A stretch of DNA of 10,156 nucleotides. It comes from Spirochaetales bacterium (GTDB lineage Bacteria; Spirochaetota; Spirochaetia; B11-G9). The DNA lies in NCBI GenBank assembly GCA_027077185.1, contig JALTGJ010000239.1:1-10156 (forward strand). Direction: 5' to 3'. This document shows positions 6,526-10,156 of the stretch, in pieces. The position numbers and the translations under genes were made by a program. The notes beneath the pieces were generated by a model that was not told the origin of the DNA, did not search any database, and saw only the letters and a list, made by a program, of their open reading frames with translations. How positions within the stretch are numbered: the stretch's first letter is position 1; every line of letters begins with the position of its first letter.

Positions 6526-8778
6526 TTATTTTAAATTTTCCAGCAGCCTTTTAAAGACAACCTGGTTATCGAGTTTTCCTTTTTTTAGAAAGGCAAACAA
6601 AAACTCCAGTTCTTTATTTTTTGTCAGATTTAATAGATCATTATAAAAACCAAAAGCAGTCCTGTTCTTTTTTATTCTATCCTTTAAAAATTCTTCTACA
6701 GAAATATCATCCGGCAGGGGCTCCTGCTCAAGACAGCCGGCTACAACAGATACTTCCTGGGGTCTTTTCAGTTTCTCATCCAGATGTATTAGTACATTCG
6801 GATTTTCCTTTAGAACAATAATTCTATTACGATGATCCAGTTCACGCTTAGCAATTTCTCCAATTACACTATTTATTTCCTCTGAAAATTTATCTTTAAA
6901 CTTCATATTTGTTTCAGAACATTTAACTTCAAAGGATAAAACAGTATCCAATACTTCAAATATTGTTGTATAGAATTTTTCATCAGTCTTATTGAGCATA
7001 CTGTCAATTCCAAGGGCTGCCTGATGTCCAACAGCAATACCAGTTATAACATCCGGACCCTTAATAATATCACCTGCAACGAACAACCAGTCAAGACTAC
7101 TCTGATAGTAGTCACTAACCTTTATTCTTCTTCCATCCATTTCAAGTTTTTCTGCATAATCACCCAGATAATCCATATCAGGACCCTGTCCGATAGATTC
7201 AACTACCATAGTGGCATCCATAAAAAGTATATCTTCGGAATCAAATTTTGGAGCAAATCTATGTTCTTCATCAAAAATACTCAGACACTTATTAGCCTTA
7301 AGACCCTTAATTTTTCCATCTTCAATACTAATTTCAAGAGGTCCCCAGCCTGGATGAAAAACAATTCCTTCTTCCATAGCTTCAATTATTTCTTCTTCAT
7401 CTGCAGGCATAATATCCCGACTTTCCAAAGAAGTAACTGTTAAATCCACCTTTCCATACTTTTGACGCTGCTTTCGTGCCAGAGAACGGGCTATATCCAT
7501 GGCCACATTTCCACCACCAATAACAACGATCTTTTCGTCCACCTGGATATCATCACCCTTTGTAATTTTGCTTAGAAGATCAATGGATTGAAAAACATCC
7601 TTATGATCAGTACCGGGAACCCTTGTACTTCTGCCCAGGTGAAAACCTGTAGCTATTAAAACGGCATCATAATCCTTACGCAGGTTTTCAAAAGGAATAT
7701 CTTTTCCAATATTGGTATTGCATTTAATATCAACCCCAACTTTCTTAATATAATCAATATCCTTATCCAGTGCAGGATATGGAAGCCTGTATTCAGGAAT
7801 ACCATATCGCATCATTCCACCCGGTTCCGGATAGGATTCAAAAACATGAACCTTATAACCCATTAACTGAAGATAATATGCAGCAGAAAGACCGGAAGGT
7901 CCGGACCCAACAATGGCAATATTTTTACCCAGAGGTTTAACAACCCTTGGATTATTTATGTCACCATATTCTTCTACTGGAATGGCATCCATGGCATAAC
8001 GCTTTAGCCAACGAATAGCAACTGGTTCACCACGCTGACCAATACTACAGGCTGTCTCACATTTATGTGTACAAATACGACCACAAACTTCAGGAAGAGG
8101 ATTGGTCTTATAAATCTGCCGCCCTGCTTCAAGAAGATTGTTACTCCAAATAGATTCAATATATTCCGGTATATTCATATGAGCAGGACAGGTGTCTGTA
8201 CACAGTCCACAGGCTACACATCTGGAAGCTTCTGCTACAGCCTGCTCTTTGGAATAACCCTTAACAATTTCGATAAAAGAATCATTTCTTTCTTCCGGGG
8301 AAAGTTCAGTCATTTTTACCCGTTCCAGATCAAGAAAGTTTGAATCATCACTGGCTGTATAACCTAACGGGAAATCTACATTATGTATACCATTGGAATC
8401 CGGAAACATAAAAAATGTATCAAGATCATCACTGACATGGGTATATTCCTGGGTCATATTGAGCGAGTTGGTTGTACAAATATCTACACAAAGTGCACAC
8501 CAGCAGCATCTGCCGTAATCAATTGCCGGCCGCAGGTTGGAAGATCCTACACCAGGCTCTATACCCGGAACTTCAATCATTCTAATTGCATCATTATCAC
8601 ATATCTCAGCACAGGTTCCACAACCTATACACTTATCCTGATCATTTACATGGAACCCTCTATACCCTGAAGCAGTAGGACGGTTCTCATAAGGGGTCCG
8701 AATTGTAACTGGTTTTTCACCAATAAATTTCAATGCTTTAAAAGGCTTTAAAATACTTCCCTTCTTATTCTCAGACAT
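6526..8778 (-). CDS. Fusion: 2x[4Fe-4S] ferredoxin + GltD/NfnB-like NAD(P)H oxidoreductase + ferritin-like tail
   Basis: A 750-residue electron-transfer protein, likely a peripheral subunit of the complex encoded upstream. Residues 40-110 form a NuoI/MbxN-like ferredoxin with C50-C53-C56-C60 and C91-C94-C97-C101, plus the RPAIDYGRC segment usual in hydrogenase-linked ferredoxins. Residues 180-250 are a GltD-type Fe-S domain (C187, C190, C193, C197; C232, C236, C240, C244). FAD binding follows at GSGPSGLSAAYY (291-302), the NAD(P)-binding site at GGGNVAMDIARS (421-432), and the final FAD motif LFVAGDIIKGPDVITGIAVG (565-584). Residues about 605-750 are extra: four predicted helices resembling rubrerythrin/ferritin-like domains, with one ExxH-like site (RELDH, 645-649) and the second half degenerate. 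ATG 8778 is 11 nt after the preceding stop, and AAGGAG lies in that gap. Last gene before the terminator. Inference: it passes electrons between ferredoxin and NAD(P)H for the Mbx-like pump; the preferred cofactor and direction are unknown. Confidence 0.9.
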   Translation of the reverse strand: MSENKKGSILKPFKALKFIGEKPVTIRTPYENRPTASGYRGFHVNDQDKCIGCGTCAEICDNDAIRMIEVPGIEPGVGSSNLRPAIDYGRCCWCALCVDICTTNSLNMTQEYTHVSDDLDTFFMFPDSNGIHNVDFPLGYTASDDSNFLDLERVKMTELSPEERNDSFIEIVKGYSKEQAVAEASRCVACGLCTDTCPAHMNIPEYIESIWSNNLLEAGRQIYKTNPLPEVCGRICTHKCETACSIGQRGEPVAIRWLKRYAMDAIPVEEYGDINNPRVVKPLGKNIAIVGSGPSGLSAAYYLQLMGYKVHVFESYPEPGGMMRYGIPEYRLPYPALDKDIDYIKKVGVDIKCNTNIGKDIPFENLRKDYDAVLIATGFHLGRSTRVPGTDHKDVFQSIDLLSKITKGDDIQVDEKIVVIGGGNVAMDIARSLARKQRQKYGKVDLTVTSLESRDIMPADEEEIIEAMEEGIVFHPGWGPLEISIEDGKIKGLKANKCLSIFDEEHRFAPKFDSEDILFMDATMVVESIGQGPDMDYLGDYAEKLEMDGRRIKVSDYYQSSLDWLFVAGDIIKGPDVITGIAVGHQAALGIDSMLNKTDEKFYTTIFEVLDTVLSFEVKCSETNMKFKDKFSEEINSVIGEIAKRELDHRNRIIVLKENPNVLIHLDEKLKRPQEVSVVAGCLEQEPLPDDISVEEFLKDRIKKNRTAFGFYNDLLNLTKNKELEFLFAFLKKGKLDNQVVFKRLLENLK

Positions 8779-8789
8779 TTATTACTCCT

Positions 8790-9905
8790 TTACCTGTCAA
8801 CTTCAGGAGGACATGCATCCAGACTAAACATAACCTGTGAAGCATCCTCAATTCTTGTACCAATGAGCAAATTCTCCAATACATGAACACCATGAGTTGT
8901 AGAAGCCCCACGCACATGAACTCTGTATGGATTTCTACCACCGTCACTTACCATGTAGTAAGCATATTCACCCTTGGAAGATTCTGTTCTTACATAAGCG
9001 TCCCCTGCAGGAACATTCCACTTCAATGGATTAGGTATTTTGTTCCATACAGGACCAGCAGGTATTTTATCTATAATCTGACGAACAATACTTATACTCT
9101 GAACAATTTCCAGACGGCGAACCATAGTCCTTGCATAAGCATCTCCAGCTGTCATAGTTGGAACTTCAAAATCCAGCTTATCGTAAACTTCATAGGGATC
9201 ATCTTTCCTGACATCTGCAGCTACACCACAGGCTCTTAAATTAGGACCTGTAACTCCCCAGGCAATTGCCTGTTCTTTTGTAAGAACACCTATACCGGTC
9301 GCTCTTTTTATAAAAAGAGCATTATTTATTGCAAGATCATCATAATCCTGTAGACGGCTTTCTATATAATCCATAACTTCTAAAACTCGTTTTTCAAAAC
9401 CATCCGGAAAATCCCGTCTTACACCGCCGGGCAACTGATATATATGATAAACTCTACCACCTGTAAGTTCCTCAAATAATTCCAGTATTCTGTCTCTATC
9501 TGCAATTGTCCAGTTAGGAAAAGCATATAAACCTGTAGTCGCAGTATGTCCACCTAAACCAAAAAGGTGGGAGGCCAGTCTTGATAGCTCAAGAACAAGT
9601 GTTCTAATATATTTGGCTCTTTCGGGAACCTCGATTCCTGCAATTTCTTCTATTGCTCTGGCGTAATTATTTTCATTGGGATCCGGATCAGGAACACAGA
9701 TACGACATACAATGGCAATATTTTGAATAAATAATCTCTCTTCCATAAGCTTCTCAAAGCCACGGTGAAGATAACCGGCATCAGTTTTTGCACCGACAAT
9801 CTTGTCTCCGAGTAATTTTAGCTTTAAAGAAAAATTCCCCTCAATGCCAGGATGATTAGGACCAATGAAAAGTTCATAATCTCTTACTTCTTCTACTTTA
9901 CTCAT
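8790..9905 (-). CDS. NuoD/Mbx-type large subunit of complex I-like, hydrogenase-related complex
   Basis: 371 residues, the catalytic-type large subunit of a complex I/group 4 hydrogenase relative, on the cytoplasmic side of a membrane arm. Seen: GPNHPGIEGNFSLKL (15-29), TDAGYLHRGFEKLME (41-55), L1-type motif CRICVPDPDPNEN (67-79), LELSRLASHLFGLGGH (105-120), and the C-terminal L2-type motif SLDACPPEVDR (361-371). NiFe hydrogenases use two CxxC pairs. Here C70 and C365 remain but the partner positions are D73 and E368, so an ordinary NiFe site and hydrogen chemistry are unlikely. Canonical NuoD lacks these cysteines, which places this protein with Mbx/MBS-like subunits of ferredoxin-linked complexes. 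It starts inside the preceding gene (ATGAGTAA, 8-nt overlap) with AGGAG six nt upstream, suggesting translational coupling. Electron acceptor (NAD(P), sulfane sulfur or other) is not readable; the following NfnB-like gene favours NAD(P). Confidence 0.92.
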   Translation of the reverse strand: MSKVEEVRDYELFIGPNHPGIEGNFSLKLKLLGDKIVGAKTDAGYLHRGFEKLMEERLFIQNIAIVCRICVPDPDPNENNYARAIEEIAGIEVPERAKYIRTLVLELSRLASHLFGLGGHTATTGLYAFPNWTIADRDRILELFEELTGGRVYHIYQLPGGVRRDFPDGFEKRVLEVMDYIESRLQDYDDLAINNALFIKRATGIGVLTKEQAIAWGVTGPNLRACGVAADVRKDDPYEVYDKLDFEVPTMTAGDAYARTMVRRLEIVQSISIVRQIIDKIPAGPVWNKIPNPLKWNVPAGDAYVRTESSKGEYAYYMVSDGGRNPYRVHVRGASTTHGVHVLENLLIGTRIEDASQVMFSLDACPPEVDR

Positions 9906-10156
9906 TATCTTCTCCTGCAGACACCATATCTTTCAACCACTGAGGTTCATATTCTCTATAATGATAAAAGTTAAGGGCAAATTCCCTGGTTATAAAATCT
10001 TTTCTCATTGGAGGAGGTCCGTTCCAATCTGTCAAAATATACCTTTCCATATCTTCACTTCCATCAAAATAAACACCAAACATTTCATGTATATCTCTTT
10101 CAAAAAATTTCGCAGGCTGCCAAAGATCTGAAATTGTATTAAAGTGGGATTCCCCC
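9898..10156 (-). CDS. NuoC-like (30 kDa) subunit, C-terminal part; 5' end beyond the window
   Basis: 85 codons are visible before TAA at 9900-9898; the frame runs open to the right edge, so the true start is outside and the internal ATG at 10083 is not the start. The visible protein shows the conserved NuoC/hydrogenase small-core signature: SDLWQPAKFFERDIHEMFGV, then YILTDWNGPPPMRKDF. Known role: a cytoplasmic subunit packed against the NuoD-like large subunit, with no redox cofactor. It overlaps the next gene by eight nt and is clearly in the same operon. The membrane antiporter-like subunits and the NuoB-like Fe-S subunit would be expected further upstream, outside this window. Confidence 0.93.
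   Translation of the reverse strand, partial: GESHFNTISDLWQPAKFFERDIHEMFGVYFDGSEDMERYILTDWNGPPPMRKDFITREFALNFYHYREYEPQWLKDMVSAGEDNE

Noticed and set aside
7024..7443. 139-codon plus-strand frame inside the flavoprotein gene
   Set aside because: Antisense to the conserved FAD/NAD(P) region; composition of a shadow frame.
8790..9905. Calling the large subunit a NiFe hydrogenase
   Set aside because: Two of four metal-binding cysteines are replaced by Asp and Glu.

Overview
This is an AT-rich window, apparently from an anaerobic, low-GC bacterium. Most genes have strong AGGAG-type ribosome binding sites. Codons are A/T-rich and two genes start with TTG. A ferredoxin-linked, complex I-like module is present. 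A Firmicutes-type anaerobe (for example Halanaerobiales-like) or a Thermotogota-like organism would fit, but no phylogenetic marker here settles it. I see no tRNA, rRNA, CRISPR array or insertion sequence.

Region 1 (1-2600, minus strand) is the accessory highlight: a compact operon that looks like a radical-SAM RiPP (ribosomally made, modified peptide) locus. In transcription order it has a promoter (2572-2600), an ArsM-like SAM methyltransferase (1833-2471), a 36-residue basic peptide with a Cys-Cys...Cys C-terminus (1688-1798), a hairpin with a T-rich tail, a radical SAM/SPASM peptide maturase (300-1628) and a thioredoxin-like CPPC protein running off the left edge. The peptide gene is easily missed: it is only 111 nt, and the maturase frame stays open through it from a GTG at 1733. 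The hairpin between them both identifies the maturase start (1628) and could make peptide transcript exceed enzyme transcript.

Region 2 (2645-4033, plus strand) is a divergently transcribed M3/PepF-like zinc metallopeptidase. It shares the 173-nt control region with the operon and is a candidate leader peptidase, but that link is only positional. Facing it is a small DUF1883-family protein (4050-4313, minus) with its own promoter and a TTG start.

Region 3 (4518-6356, minus) is a full-length, E. coli-type dihydroxy-acid dehydratase (ilvD), alone, with no other branched-chain amino-acid genes nearby.

Region 4 (6465-10156, minus) is the 3' end of an operon for a complex I/group 4 hydrogenase-like, Mbx-type respiratory complex. 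It holds the C-terminus of a NuoC-like subunit, a NuoD-like large subunit keeping only two of the four NiFe cysteines, and a 750-residue fusion. The fusion joins a NuoI/MbxN-type 2x[4Fe-4S] ferredoxin to a GltD/NfnB-like NAD(P)H flavoprotein, plus a degenerate ferritin-like tail. A strong hairpin ends the operon. Together these suggest electron exchange between ferredoxin, NAD(P)H and a membrane ion pump whose membrane genes lie beyond the right edge.
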